This document shows, one piece after another, positions 38,372-47,613 of a stretch of 64,000 nt of DNA. Under the pieces are notes generated by a model. It was not told the DNA's origin. It did no database searches and saw only the letters and a program-made list of their open reading frames with translations. Each line of letters begins with the position of its first letter. The stretch's first letter is position 1. The DNA is from Pseudomonas protegens CHA0 (GTDB taxonomy: Bacteria; Pseudomonadota; Gammaproteobacteria; Pseudomonadales; Pseudomonadaceae): the NCBI RefSeq assembly GCF_000397205.1, contig NC_021237.1:3411001-3475000 (forward strand), given 5' to 3'. The position numbers and the translations under genes are program-made.

Positions 38372-39562
38372 TTACAGGCATTCAACGGCCATGGCCGTGG
38401 CTTCACCACCGCCGATGCAGATCGCGGCCACGCCACGCTTGAGGCCTTTCTGGCGCAGGGCCGACAGCAGGGTCACCAGGATCCGCGCACCGGAAGCGCC
38501 GATCGGGTGGCCCAGGGCGCAAGCGCCGCCGTGCACGTTGACCTTGGCGTGGGGGATTTCCAGCTTGCTCATGGTGACCAGGCTGACCACGGCGAAGGCT
38601 TCGTTGATCTCGAACAGGTCGACCTCGTTCAACGACCAGCCGGTCTTCTTCATCAGCCGCTCGATGGCACCCACCGGGGCCACCGGGAACAGCCCGGGGG
38701 TATCGGCGAAGGCCGCGTGGCCGTGGATCACTGCCAGGGGCTTGAGGCCGCGCTTGTCAGCTTCGGAGCGGCGCATCAGCACCAGGGCCGCGGCGCCGTC
38801 GGAGATCGAGCTGGAGTTGGCCGCAGTCACGGTGCCACCGTCGCGGAACGCCGGTTTCAAGGTGGGGATCTTGTCCAGCTTGGCCTTGGGCGGCTGCTCG
38901 TCGTCGCTGATCAGCTTCGACTCCTTGCCGACCATCACCTGCAGGGGAACGATCTCGTCCTTGAACAGGCCATCCTTGATCGCCTGCTGGGCACGGGTCA
39001 GGGAAGCCACGGCGAAATCGTCCTGGGCCTGGCGGGTGAAGCCGTTGGCCTCGGCGCAATCCTCGGCGAAGGTGCCCATCAGGCGGCCCTTGTCGTAGGC
39101 GTCTTCCAGGCCGTCGAGGAACATGTGGTCCAGCACCTTGCCGTGGCCCATGCGGTAGCCGCTGCGAGCGCGGTCCAGCAGGTACGGGGCGTTGGACATG
39201 CTTTCCATGCCACCGGCGATCACCACCTCGGCACTGCCGGCCAGCAGCATGTCGTGGGCCAGGATGGTGGCCTCCATGCCGGAACCGCACATCTTGTTCA
39301 GGGTGGTGCAGCGGGTGCCCTTGTCCAGGCCGGCGCCCAGGGCGGCCTGACGGGCCGGGGCCTGGCCGAGGCCGGCGGACAGCACGCAGCCGAACAGCAC
39401 TTCTTCGACCGCCTGCGGTGCAATGCCGGCGCGCTGGACTGCGGCGCGAATGGCTTCGCTCCCCAGTTGCGGCGCGCTGAGGCCTTTGAGGTCCCCCTGG
39501 AAACCGCCCATGGGGGTACGGACGGCGCTGACGATGACAATCGGATCTTGGGCAATGGACAT
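38372..39562 (-). CDS. Acetyl-CoA C-acyltransferase / thiolase (fadAx type)
   Basis: A 396-residue thiolase. The nucleophile Cys is in LNKMCGSGMEA (about residue 92), the His motif in GGACALGHPIGASGAR and the second Cys in AICIGGGEATAM. It would cleave 3-ketoacyl-CoA, possibly 2-methylacetoacetyl-CoA, to acetyl-CoA plus a shortened acyl-CoA. It lies 12 bases after the SDR gene and 12 bases before the dehydrogenase gene. Confidence 0.94.
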   Translation of the reverse strand: MSIAQDPIVIVSAVRTPMGGFQGDLKGLSAPQLGSEAIRAAVQRAGIAPQAVEEVLFGCVLSAGLGQAPARQAALGAGLDKGTRCTTLNKMCGSGMEATILAHDMLLAGSAEVVIAGGMESMSNAPYLLDRARSGYRMGHGKVLDHMFLDGLEDAYDKGRLMGTFAEDCAEANGFTRQAQDDFAVASLTRAQQAIKDGLFKDEIVPLQVMVGKESKLISDDEQPPKAKLDKIPTLKPAFRDGGTVTAANSSSISDGAAALVLMRRSEADKRGLKPLAVIHGHAAFADTPGLFPVAPVGAIERLMKKTGWSLNEVDLFEINEAFAVVSLVTMSKLEIPHAKVNVHGGACALGHPIGASGARILVTLLSALRQKGLKRGVAAICIGGGEATAMAVECL

Positions 39563-39574
39563 GATGAATCCTCC

Positions 39575-40339
39575 TTACTTGGCGGCCATGCGCAAGGCGC
39601 CGTCGAGACGGATCACCTCGCCGTTGAGCATGCTGTTTTCAATGATGTGCCGCACCAGCGCGGCGTACTCGGCGGGCTTGCCCAGGCGTGGCGGGAATGG
39701 CACGCCGGCGGCCAGGCCGGCCCGCACTTCGTCGCTCATGCCGGCCATCATCGGGGTTTCGAAAATACCCGGGGCGATGGTCATCACCCGGATGCCGAAG
39801 CGTGCCAGCTCCCGGGCCACCGGCAGGGTCAGGCTGGCGATGGCGCCCTTGGAGGCAGCGTAGGCCGCCTGGCCGATCTGCCCGTCGAAGGCGGCGATGG
39901 ACGCCGTGTTGATGATCACCCCGCGCTCGCCGTCGGCATTGGCCGGGCTTTCGGCAATGGCTGCTGCTGCCAGGCGCAGCAGGTTGAAGCTGCCGATCAG
40001 GTTGACGTTGATCACCTGGCTGAAGCTGGCCAGGGTGTGGGGGCCGTTCTTGCCGAGGATTTTCTCGCCACGCACGATGCCGGCGCAGTTGACCAGGCCG
40101 TTGAGCCCGCCAAAGGCCTTGACCGTGGCCTGCACCGCCGCTTCGGCCGCGGCTTCCTGGCTGATGTCGGCCACCACGCTCTGGCAGCCCAGCTGCTGGG
40201 CCTTGGCCGCCACGGCCTCGGCATTGAGGTCCACCAGCATCACCCTGGCGCCGGCGGCGACCAGCATTTCGGCGCTGGCGGCTCCCAGGCCGGAAGCGCC
40301 GCCACTGACGAGAAACACCTGGTTTGCAATGTCCATCAT
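39575..40339 (-). CDS. SDR 3-hydroxyacyl-CoA dehydrogenase (HSD10-like, fadB2x type)
   Basis: A 254-residue short-chain dehydrogenase with the cofactor motif [14 protein letters not shown] and an Asp (VDLNAEA) favouring NAD. The catalytic Tyr/Lys are in [10 protein letters not shown], and the C-terminal [17 protein letters not shown] region is typical of type II 3-hydroxyacyl-CoA dehydrogenases. Those act on 3-hydroxy-2-methylbutyryl-CoA and similar substrates. Two adjacent Met codons compete for the start (40339 or 40336). Confidence 0.93.
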   Translation of the reverse strand: MMDIANQVFLVSGGASGLGAASAEMLVAAGARVMLVDLNAEAVAAKAQQLGCQSVVADISQEAAAEAAVQATVKAFGGLNGLVNCAGIVRGEKILGKNGPHTLASFSQVINVNLIGSFNLLRLAAAAIAESPANADGERGVIINTASIAAFDGQIGQAAYAASKGAIASLTLPVARELARFGIRVMTIAPGIFETPMMAGMSDEVRAGLAAGVPFPPRLGKPAEYAALVRHIIENSMLNGEVIRLDGALRMAAK

Positions 40340-40350
40340 TCAAATCCTGT

Positions 40351-42015
40351 TCATGCGGTAGCTGTTGACGCCGCGGCCTCTTGAGCCTTGGCGATTTCCT
40401 GGTTGCGCAAGATAAAGCGCTGCAATTTGCCGCTTGGGGTCTTCGGCAATTCGCTGACAAATTCGATTTCACGGGGGTAGGAATGAGCCGCCAGGCGCTT
40501 GCGCACGTGCTGGCGCAACTCCTCTGCCAGCTCATCGGTGGCGCGGTACTGCTCGCTGAGCACCACGAAGGCCTTGACCAGTTCGGTGCGCTCCGGATCG
40601 GGCTTGCCCACCACCGCCGCTTCCACCACGGCCGGGTGTTCGATCAGTGCGCTTTCCACGTCGAACGGGCCGACCCGGTAGCCGGAGGTGGTGATCACAT
40701 CGTCGCTGCGGCCCACGAAGCTGATGCTGCCGTCCTGGTTCAACTCCACGGTATCGCCGCTTAAGTAGTAGTTGCCGACAAAGGCCTTGGTCGGCACCCC
40801 GGCGTAACCGGCGAACCAGCACATGGGTGACCGGCTGCGGTCGATGGCCAGAATCCCCGGCTGGCCGACGCCCAGTTCCTGGTAGTGCTCATCCAGCACC
40901 ACGATGCGGTGGCCCGGCGAGGCGAAACCGGCGGCGCCGACATGCACCGGGTGCTCCAGGCCGTGGTGGTTGCACAGCACCATGCCCAGCTCGGTCTGGC
41001 CGTAGTGGTCGTGGATCACCACGCCCAGTTGTTCGGCGAACCAGCGGATGACTTCGGGGTTGAGCGGCTCGCCGGCGCTGCTGACGATACGCAGGCGGCC
41101 CTTGATCGAACGGGCGAACTGGTCGCCGCCAGCGATCAGCAGGCGGTAGGCAGTGGGCGAACCGGTGAGGTTGGTGATGCCGTACTTGTTGATCACCCGG
41201 CAGGTGCTTTCCAGGGTGAAGGGGCCATCGTAGAAGGTGATCGGGTGGCCCAGGCCCAAGGGCCCGGTGACGCCGAAGTAGATGCCGTAGGCCCAGCCCG
41301 GGTCGGCGACGTTCCAGAAGGCGTCTTCCGGGCGCAGGTCCACGGCGTCGCGGGTGTAGGCCTGGAACGCGACAATCGCTTTGAGCGGTACTTCCAGGGC
41401 TTTCGAGGGGCCGGTGGTGCCCGAGGTGAACATCAGCAGGAATGGGTCTTCGCCGGTCAGCAGCACGGGCTCGCACTGGGCCGGGTACTGTTCCAGCTCG
41501 GCCCAGAAGCTGAAGTCACCGCGCACGATGCCCTGGCCCTTGGCGCCTGCGACCGTGACGATGGTCGGGCACTCGGCGACTTCCGCCAGCTTGGGCCGGT
41601 TCACCGCGTCGCTGACCACCAGCTTGGCCTTGGAGCTGTTGAGACGGTGCTCGATGGCCTTGGGGCCGAAGGCGGTGAACAGCGGCTGGTACACCGCGCC
41701 AATGCGCCAGGTGGCCAGCACCGTGATCAAGAGTTCGACATTGCGTGGCAGCAGCCCGGCGACCTTATCGCCCTTGCCGACCCCCTGGGCCAGGAAGAAG
41801 TTGGCCAGGCGCCCGGCCTTGTCCTGCAGTTCAGTGAAGGTGTAGCTGGCGCTGCTGCCGTCCCGGCCTTCCCAGAACAGCGCGATGCGCCCGGGCAAGG
41901 CATGCCGGTCGCAGCACTCGACACAGGCATTGAGGGCTGAGAGCGAGCCCGCCAGGGCCGACTCCATGGTGTGCTGATAATCGAATTCCTTGATAGCAGA
42001 CAGGTAGTTGCGCAT
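40351..42015 (-). CDS. AMP-forming acyl-CoA synthetase (fadDx type)
   Basis: A 554-residue ANL-superfamily enzyme that activates a carboxylic acid to its CoA thioester. The P-loop FTSGTTGPSKALEVP, YLSGDTVELNQDGSISFVGRSDDVITTSGYRVGP hinge and the catalytic lysine motif LPKTPSGKLQR near the C-terminus are all present. First gene of the five-gene operon. It probably brings short or branched fatty acids into the pathway encoded behind it. The ATG follows GAGGGA. Confidence 0.94.
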   Translation of the reverse strand: MRNYLSAIKEFDYQHTMESALAGSLSALNACVECCDRHALPGRIALFWEGRDGSSASYTFTELQDKAGRLANFFLAQGVGKGDKVAGLLPRNVELLITVLATWRIGAVYQPLFTAFGPKAIEHRLNSSKAKLVVSDAVNRPKLAEVAECPTIVTVAGAKGQGIVRGDFSFWAELEQYPAQCEPVLLTGEDPFLLMFTSGTTGPSKALEVPLKAIVAFQAYTRDAVDLRPEDAFWNVADPGWAYGIYFGVTGPLGLGHPITFYDGPFTLESTCRVINKYGITNLTGSPTAYRLLIAGGDQFARSIKGRLRIVSSAGEPLNPEVIRWFAEQLGVVIHDHYGQTELGMVLCNHHGLEHPVHVGAAGFASPGHRIVVLDEHYQELGVGQPGILAIDRSRSPMCWFAGYAGVPTKAFVGNYYLSGDTVELNQDGSISFVGRSDDVITTSGYRVGPFDVESALIEHPAVVEAAVVGKPDPERTELVKAFVVLSEQYRATDELAEELRQHVRKRLAAHSYPREIEFVSELPKTPSGKLQRFILRNQEIAKAQEAAASTATA

Positions 42016-42180
42016 TGCCAGAATCCCTCACTGTTCTTATTAGGATGGGAACCTCATGAAAATCAGGGAAATACTGGCGCCAGAGCCCTCGTGGAACAAT
42101 GGTCAAAGCTATCAAGTTGCGTGACCGGTTTGGCCAAGAGCACGCCCCGCCACGGTTGGCGGCGGCACCTGAAATTGCCG

Positions 42181-42262
42181 TAGGCGCTGGCTTGCCAGCG
42201 AAGGCGTCAGCCCGAGCGGTGCAAGACTTGCGGGCCCTTTCGCCGGCAAGCCGGCTCCTACG
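42181..42262. repeat. REP doublet
   Basis: GCTGGCTTGCCAGCGAAGGCG and CCCTTTCGCCGGCAAGCCGGC are inverted REP arms in the leader of the acyl-CoA operon. Confidence 0.8.
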
Positions 42263-42304
42263 GGGGATGGGGGTTACCGGCTCCTACGGGGGGATGGGGT
42301 TACC
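42253..42304. repeat. 26-base tandem duplication at a REP edge
   Basis: Two 26-base units (42253-42278 and 42279-42304), each starting GGCTCCTACGGGGG and ending GGGTTACC, differ only by a shifted G. This looks like a recent slippage or duplication of the REP flank. Confidence 0.8.
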
Positions 42305-42309
42305 GCCTG

Positions 42310-42393
42310 TGTAGGAGCTGGCTTGCCAGCGAAGGCGTCGTCTCGGGCGGTACAAGGCTTGCGGGCCTCTTCGCCGGCAAGCCGGCTCCTACG
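42310..42393. repeat. REP doublet overlapping the AraC gene end
   Basis: A second full REP pair (GAGCTGGCTTGCCAGCGAAGG and CTTCGCCGGCAAGCCGGCTC) lies 48 bases after the first. Its last bases form the stop codon of the AraC-family gene, so the gene's C-terminus was set or trimmed by the repeat. Confidence 0.8.
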
Positions 42394-43411
42394 AGAGGTG
42401 CGGGTCGTTGAGGATCAGGCTGCGGTAATGCCCGGGGTTGGAACCGGACCATTTGCGAAAGGCCTTGTAGAACGAGCTGGTATCGGCAAACCCCAGGCGC
42501 CCGGCAATCTCGGCAAAGCTGATCTGCGGCTCGGCCAGCCAGACAATCGCCAGTTCCTTGCGCACGCTGTCCTTGAGTGCCTGGTAGCTCTGGCCCTCTT
42601 CGGCCAGGCGCCGGCGCAGGGTCGAGGCGGACATGCACAGGCTCTGGGCCAGGCTTTCGCTCTCGGGCCACTGCTCCCCTGGCAGTTGCCGCAACTGCTG
42701 CTTGATGCGGCTGGCCAGGCTCTCGGGGTCGCGGTACTTGACCAGGATGTTGGCCGGGGCATGGGCCAGGAAGCGCTTGAGCTCTTCCTCGCTGCGCTTG
42801 ATCGGCAGGTCCAGGCAGTCGGCGGCGATGATCATCCGCGTGCGCGGCCGCTCGAAACGCAGGTTGTCGGAGAACATCACCCGGTAGTCGTCGCAGAAAT
42901 CCGGCTGCGGGCCGCGCAGCTCGATGGCCAGGATCGGAATGCGCCGGCCCGCCAACCAGCAGGCCACGCCGTGGACAATCATCCAGTAGGTGAAGTAGGT
43001 AAAGGCCCGCCTAGGCTCGTGTTCATCCTCCAGCAGGACGATTTCCGCCAGGCTCTGCTGGTGCACCAGCTGCGCCGGCATGCGCTCGAACATCAGCGTC
43101 AGAAAGCCCAGCACCGAGTCCAGCCCGCTGGCCAGGGTCGGCTGGGCCATGGCCGAGCGGCAGAGAAAGGCCAGGCTGCCGGACTTCAGGCGGCGCGGGT
43201 CCATGCCGAAGAACTCATCGTCCAGGCGCCGCGCCAGCAGGCGCCAGAGCCGTGCATAGGCACTGGCCGGCACCCGCGCCGTGCCCTGCTGCAGGCCCGC
43301 CGGGTCGATCCCGACCTTGTGCAGCACTTCATCGGTGGCGGCGCCCGGGGCGCAGCTTTGCAGCAGTGCCTCGCGCACCAGTTGCATGGAAATGGTGTCT
43401 TTTTCCGACAT
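42389..43411 (-). CDS. AraC-family transcription regulator with arabinose-binding-like N-domain
   Basis: About 340 residues. The C-terminal 100 residues carry two helix-turn-helix units: SLCMSASTLRRRLAEEGQSYQALK and ISFAEIAGRLGFADTSSFYKAFRKWSG. The N-terminal part (LLEDEHEPRRAF region) resembles the ligand domain of the OruR/ArgR-like regulators common in Pseudomonas. Start is uncertain: ATG 43411 gives MSEKDTIS, ATG 43447 adds 12 residues, and neither has a clear ribosome site. It lies upstream of the acyl-CoA operon on the same strand, so it is the obvious candidate activator. It is not the MtlR-type regulator in length or N-domain. Confidence 0.88.
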   Translation of the reverse strand: MSEKDTISMQLVREALLQSCAPGAATDEVLHKVGIDPAGLQQGTARVPASAYARLWRLLARRLDDEFFGMDPRRLKSGSLAFLCRSAMAQPTLASGLDSVLGFLTLMFERMPAQLVHQQSLAEIVLLEDEHEPRRAFTYFTYWMIVHGVACWLAGRRIPILAIELRGPQPDFCDDYRVMFSDNLRFERPRTRMIIAADCLDLPIKRSEEELKRFLAHAPANILVKYRDPESLASRIKQQLRQLPGEQWPESESLAQSLCMSASTLRRRLAEEGQSYQALKDSVRKELAIVWLAEPQISFAEIAGRLGFADTSSFYKAFRKWSGSNPGHYRSLILNDPHLS

Positions 43412-43750
43412 CGCGGCCAACGGTTTACTCAATCCTGGGATGGCCATCTTAGGCAGTGACCGGGAAAAAGCCAGTGGGCTTTGGTCCCCCCCCTGCATGC
43501 CCTTTGCCACTCTCCGCCAGCCAGGGCCCGGTAGCAGCGGACTGCGTCCGATGTTCAGAAGTAAACCCGAGACCACGCTGAAATGGTCGCCACCAGGACA
43601 AGATAAATACCCATAAGGAAGTGATTTATCCCAAGAATTGCTAGGAAAAGACTGAATGTAGTCAGGTCCGCATAAGCATCATTGAATGCGCAGTTATTAG
43701 GAATTAGTCTCGTTTGCGATTTAATCTCATCAAACAAACGAGTGATTCCA
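43412..43750. promoter_or_regulatory. Divergent AraC / TonB-receptor intergenic region
   Basis: About 340 bases. The half next to the receptor gene (43560-43750) is clearly AT-richer than the chromosome average here. No convincing Fur box is seen; the closest candidate near 43722-43738 matches only about 11 of 17 positions. A hydrophobic minus-strand reading frame here has no start codon and is not called. Confidence 0.4.
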
Positions 43751-45961
43751 ATGAATAAAAAATCCCCACCTGCCTTGCCGCCACGCCACTTCCTGGCCTC
43801 CACCATCGGCTTCGCGATCGCCTCTGTACCAGGCGTTGGCGGCGCCGCAGAACAGCAGAAACCGCTGCAGCTGGACAGCATCAAGATCGAGACCGAAGAG
43901 CATCGCGGCTACAAGGTCGAGCGCTCGTCCTCCGCCAAATACGTCGCGCCTCTTCTGGATACCCCGCAAACCATTACCACGATCCCCTCCCAGGTGATCC
44001 AGGAGCAGCAGGCGCTGAACCTGCGCCAAGTGCTATCCAACGTCTCCGGCATTACCTTCAACGCCGGCGAAGGTGGCGGCGGCTCGGGAGACAGCATCAA
44101 CATCCGCGGCTTTTCGGCCAACAGCAACCTACAGATCGACGGCCTGCGCGACAGCGCGCAAAGCAACCGTTCCGACACGTTCAACGTCGAACAGGTCGAG
44201 GTCATCAAGGGCCCCAACTCGGTATTCGGCGGTGCCGGCACCACTGGCGGCAGCATCAACGTGGCCAGCAAGCAGCCCAAGGACCAGGCTTTCACCCGTC
44301 TGGGCGGCAGTATTGGCAGCGACAACTACTACCGGTTGACCCTGGACGGCAACCAGCCGCTGGAAGGCGTCGGCACCAACAGTGCGCTGCGCATCAACCT
44401 GATGGGGCATCAGAACGATGTGCCCGACCGCGAGAAGATCGACCGCCAGCGCTGGGGCATTGCTCCGTCACTGCGGCTGGGTTTCAACAACACCACCCGC
44501 CTGACTCTCAGCGCTTTCCACCAAAGCGACGACAACCTTCCCGACTACGGCGTGCCGGCGCGCGACGGCAAGAGGCTGGCCGGCGTCAAGCGCGATGCCT
44601 ACTTCGGCTGGAAGAACCTCGACAAGGAACAGATCGAGCAGAGCGCCTTCACCGCCAACTTCGAGCATGAGTTCAACAACTACCTGCGCCTGCAGAACTT
44701 GACGCGCTACAGCCACACCGCACGCGACACCATTGTCTCCGCGTCCCATACCAACACCAGCCGTGTCCCGCCGGGCCGCTACCTGCCGGCGGGCCCCCAG
44801 GCCTATGGGCGCGACGCTACCACCGAGATGTGGATCAACCAGAGCAACCTCATCGGCGATTTCGAGCTCGCCGGGATGCGCCATGATCTGACGGTGGGCC
44901 TGGAGCTGTCTCACGAAACCCTGGACCTGAAGACCTACAGTCACGGCCTGGGCAGCACCCTCTACCCGGCCCTCGGCTATGACCTGGGCCATCCACCCGG
45001 ACGCTGGAATGGTCCGATCAGCAAGACCACCGGCGGCTACACCGAGACTCGCCTGACGGACCAGGCGCTGTACCTGTTCGACAACATCGCCCTGCATGAA
45101 CAATGGGACCTCAACCTGGGCCTGCGCTATGACAAGATCCGCGGCAAGGCCGACAGCTACTCCGGGGCCCATGTGAAAACCTCGAAGCGCGCCTCCGATG
45201 ACGCCAAGGTCAGCGCCCGCACGGGCCTGGTGTTCAAGCCAACCGAGAACGGGCGGATCTATGCCGCCTGGGGCAACTCCTTCAACCCCTCCGCCGAGAA
45301 CCTCGCCTCGACCGGCAGCGGCCTCAACGCCAATACCGAGGAGCTGGCGCCGGAGAAGAACGAAACCTGGGAGCTGGGCACCAAGTGGGAACTGCTGGAC
45401 AAGCGCCTGGAGCTGGACGCCGCGCTGTTTCGCGTGGAGAAGAGCAATGCCCGGGAAACCATGTCCGACGGCTCCACCCAACTGGCCGGCAAGAAGCGGG
45501 TACAGGGCGTCGAACTGGGCCTCACGGGGCGTGTGACCGAGCATTGGAACCTGTTCGCCAACTACACCTTCCTCAACAGCGAGACCCTGAAGGCCGCGGA
45601 CACCGCTTCCGGGATCGCCCGCAAGGGCCAAGCCCTGGGCAACACCCCACCGCGCTCGTTCAACCTCTGGACCACCTACGAATGGCCGGCTGGCTGGACC
45701 CTGGGTTACGGCACTCGTTATGTCAGCGAACGCAACGTCACCTCCAGCACCCAGGCCAAGCTGGACGCCTACTGGGTACACAACGCCATGCTCAGCTACA
45801 AGGTCAACCGCAATCTCGACCTGCAACTGAACGTCAATAACCTGTTCGACAAGGACTACGTGGAACGAGTACGCCAGCAGAGTGGCTCAACCGCCCGCTC
45901 CTCGGCCATCGAATACGGCGATGCACGCTCGGCGATCATGACAGCCAGCTATTCGTTCTGA
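43751..45961 (+). CDS. TonB-dependent siderophore receptor (catecholate/Fiu-PiuA type)
   Basis: A 736-residue outer-membrane receptor. A signal peptide of about 35 residues ends near GVGGAAEQ. A TonB-box-like LDSIKIETEE follows, then the plug domain (TPQTITTIPSQVIQEQQALNLRQVL, SINIRGFSANSNLQIDGLRD, VEVIKGPNSVFGGAGTTGGSIN) and a 22-strand barrel ending in a terminal Phe (ASYSF). The length and plug resemble catecholate receptors of the Fiu/PiuA group. No siderophore biosynthesis, sigma factor or PiuC-type gene is adjacent. It occupies the position directly upstream of mtlE where mtlR is found in P. aeruginosa, which suggests insertion of foreign DNA. Confidence 0.92.
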   Translation: MNKKSPPALPPRHFLASTIGFAIASVPGVGGAAEQQKPLQLDSIKIETEEHRGYKVERSSSAKYVAPLLDTPQTITTIPSQVIQEQQALNLRQVLSNVSGITFNAGEGGGGSGDSINIRGFSANSNLQIDGLRDSAQSNRSDTFNVEQVEVIKGPNSVFGGAGTTGGSINVASKQPKDQAFTRLGGSIGSDNYYRLTLDGNQPLEGVGTNSALRINLMGHQNDVPDREKIDRQRWGIAPSLRLGFNNTTRLTLSAFHQSDDNLPDYGVPARDGKRLAGVKRDAYFGWKNLDKEQIEQSAFTANFEHEFNNYLRLQNLTRYSHTARDTIVSASHTNTSRVPPGRYLPAGPQAYGRDATTEMWINQSNLIGDFELAGMRHDLTVGLELSHETLDLKTYSHGLGSTLYPALGYDLGHPPGRWNGPISKTTGGYTETRLTDQALYLFDNIALHEQWDLNLGLRYDKIRGKADSYSGAHVKTSKRASDDAKVSARTGLVFKPTENGRIYAAWGNSFNPSAENLASTGSGLNANTEELAPEKNETWELGTKWELLDKRLELDAALFRVEKSNARETMSDGSTQLAGKKRVQGVELGLTGRVTEHWNLFANYTFLNSETLKAADTASGIARKGQALGNTPPRSFNLWTTYEWPAGWTLGYGTRYVSERNVTSSTQAKLDAYWVHNAMLSYKVNRNLDLQLNVNNLFDKDYVERVRQQSGSTARSSAIEYGDARSAIMTASYSF

Positions 45962-46290
45962 CCCACCCCTCCAGGCGAAGCCCTTTTGGCCAGGGCCTCG
46001 CCGCCGTTCTGCGCGGTTTTTCGCCCGGCAAGCCCGACCACGCAGCAAACCAATACGCAATTTTCTCGATTTTTCCCGGCAAGGCCGGACAAATCCTTGC
46101 CCAATGGCGGCTGGCGCCGGCCGAACGTTTTCAGTGCAGTGCAAAAAAGTATCGGTTTCAGTGTTATGGATGATTTGTCAGAGCGGTCGTTGAGGGCTGT
46201 AATCAGCCCACCTTCTTCCTCGGCAGAGGAAGACATAACAACAATAACCGTCCTTCTGCAGCCCTCACCGGCGCAGGACAGGAGTGAACG
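45962..46290. promoter_or_regulatory. Promoter/leader region of the mannitol operon
   Basis: About 330 non-coding bases. The left part is GC-rich with a weak hairpin ending in TTTTT (around 46003-46022), possibly the receptor's terminator. The right part holds the mtl promoter. AGTGCAGTGCA at 46132-46142 is a short direct repeat in a plausible activator position, and the Crc-type motif is listed separately. Confidence 0.4.
46237..46247 (+). promoter_or_regulatory. Candidate Crc/Hfq catabolite motif before mtlE
   Basis: AACAACAATAA is a perfect run of the AAn motif recognised by Hfq/Crc in Pseudomonas, placed about 45 bases before the mtlE start in the transcript leader. Sugar and polyol uptake genes are known targets of this system. 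Confidence 0.5.
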
Positions 46291-47601
46291 ATGAAACCCT
46301 GCAGCAAAGCCCTGCTCCTCACCACCTGCATGACCCTCAGCAGCGTCACCCTTGGCGCCCAAACTCTGACCATCGCCACCGTCAACAACAGCGACATGAT
46401 CCGCATGCAACGCCTGTCCAAGACCTTCGAGGCCGAGCACCCGGACATCAAGCTGAACTGGGTGGTGCTGGAAGAGAACGTGCTGCGCCAGCGCCTGACC
46501 ACCGACATCGCCACCCAGGGCGGGCAATTCGACGTGCTCACCATCGGCATGTACGAAGCCGCACTCTGGGGCGCCAAGGGCTGGCTGCAACCGATGCAGG
46601 ACCTGCCGGCCAGCTATGAGCTGGACGATGTCTTCCCTTCGGTGCGCGAGGGCCTGTCGGTCAAGGGCACTCTCTATGCCCTGCCGTTCTACGCCGAAAG
46701 CTCCATGACCTACTACCGCACCGACCTGTTCAAGGAGGCCGGCCTGAGCATGCCCGAGCGGCCGACCTGGGAGCAGATCGGCGAATTCGCCGCCAAGCTC
46801 AACAAGCCCGACCAGGAGCAATACGGCCTGTGCCTGCGGGGCAAGGCCGGCTGGGGCGAAAACATGGCCCTGATCACCACCCTGGCCAACAGCTATGGCG
46901 CACGCTGGTTCGATGAACAATGGCAGCCCGAGTTCACCGGGCCGGAATGGAAGAACGCCCTGAGCTTCTATGTCGACAACATGAAGAAGTCCGGACCACC
47001 GGGGGCTTCGAGCAACGGTTTCAACGAAAACCTGGCGCTGTTCAACAGCGGCAAGTGCGCGATCTGGGTCGACGCCAGCGTGGCCGGCTCTTTCGTCACC
47101 GACAAGAGCCAGAGCAAGGTCGCCGACCATGTGGGCTTCACCTACGCGCCGCACCAGGTCACTGACAAGGGCAGCGCCTGGCTGTACTCATGGTCCCTGG
47201 CGATCCCCGCCAGTTCCAAGGCCAAGGACGCCGCCAAGACCTTCAGTGCCTGGGCCACTTCCAAGCAGTACGCGGCCCTGGTGGCCGAGAAGGATGGCAT
47301 CGCCAATGTGCCGCCGGGCACCCGCGCCTCCACCTATAGCGAGACCTACATGCAGGCCGCGCCGTTCGCCAGGGTCACCCTGGAATCGCTGAAGGTCGCC
47401 GACCCGAGCAAGCCCACCCTAAAGCCCGTGCCCTACGTCGGCATCCAACTGGTGACCATCCCCGAGTTCCAGGCCATTGGCACCCAGGTCGGCAAGTTGT
47501 TTTCCGCCGCCCTGATCGGCCAGACCACGGTGGACCAGGCCCTGGCGGCCGCGCAGCAGAGCACCGAACGGGAAATGAAACGCGCCGGCTACCCGAAATA
47601 A
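46291..47601 (+). CDS. mtlE: Periplasmic mannitol/polyol binding protein
   Basis: A 436-residue secreted binding protein (family 1 extracellular solute-binding). The signal peptide runs to about residue 24 (VTLGAQ). The mature start LTIATVNNSDMIRMQRLSKTFEAEHPDIKLNWVVLEENVLRQRLTTDIA-type region is the classic sugar-binding N-terminus. It captures mannitol, sorbitol or arabitol for the MtlFG-K ABC importer. First gene of mtlEFGKDYZ; ACAGGAG lies before the ATG. A REP doublet separates it from mtlF, which typically lets the binding protein be made in excess. Confidence 0.95.
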   Translation: MKPCSKALLLTTCMTLSSVTLGAQTLTIATVNNSDMIRMQRLSKTFEAEHPDIKLNWVVLEENVLRQRLTTDIATQGGQFDVLTIGMYEAALWGAKGWLQPMQDLPASYELDDVFPSVREGLSVKGTLYALPFYAESSMTYYRTDLFKEAGLSMPERPTWEQIGEFAAKLNKPDQEQYGLCLRGKAGWGENMALITTLANSYGARWFDEQWQPEFTGPEWKNALSFYVDNMKKSGPPGASSNGFNENLALFNSGKCAIWVDASVAGSFVTDKSQSKVADHVGFTYAPHQVTDKGSAWLYSWSLAIPASSKAKDAAKTFSAWATSKQYAALVAEKDGIANVPPGTRASTYSETYMQAAPFARVTLESLKVADPSKPTLKPVPYVGIQLVTIPEFQAIGTQVGKLFSAALIGQTTVDQALAAAQQSTEREMKRAGYPK

Positions 47602-47613
47602 CCCGGCTCTCCC

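Noticed and set aside
37358..40384. A 1008-codon open frame on the plus strand, antisense to four acyl-CoA genes
   Set aside because: It runs across several well-supported minus-strand genes and their gaps, has a biased low-complexity composition rich in Gly, His and Gln, and shows no family motif. Long antisense frames are common in GC-rich Pseudomonas DNA.
43722..43738. Fur box before the TonB receptor
   Set aside because: The best match is only about 11 of 17 positions on the reverse strand, too weak to call in AT-rich DNA.
43555..43884. Minus-strand hydrophobic frame next to the TonB receptor start
   Set aside because: The hydrophobic tail comes from AT-rich non-coding DNA, the rest overlaps the receptor gene, and no suitable start codon or ribosome site exists for the tail alone.
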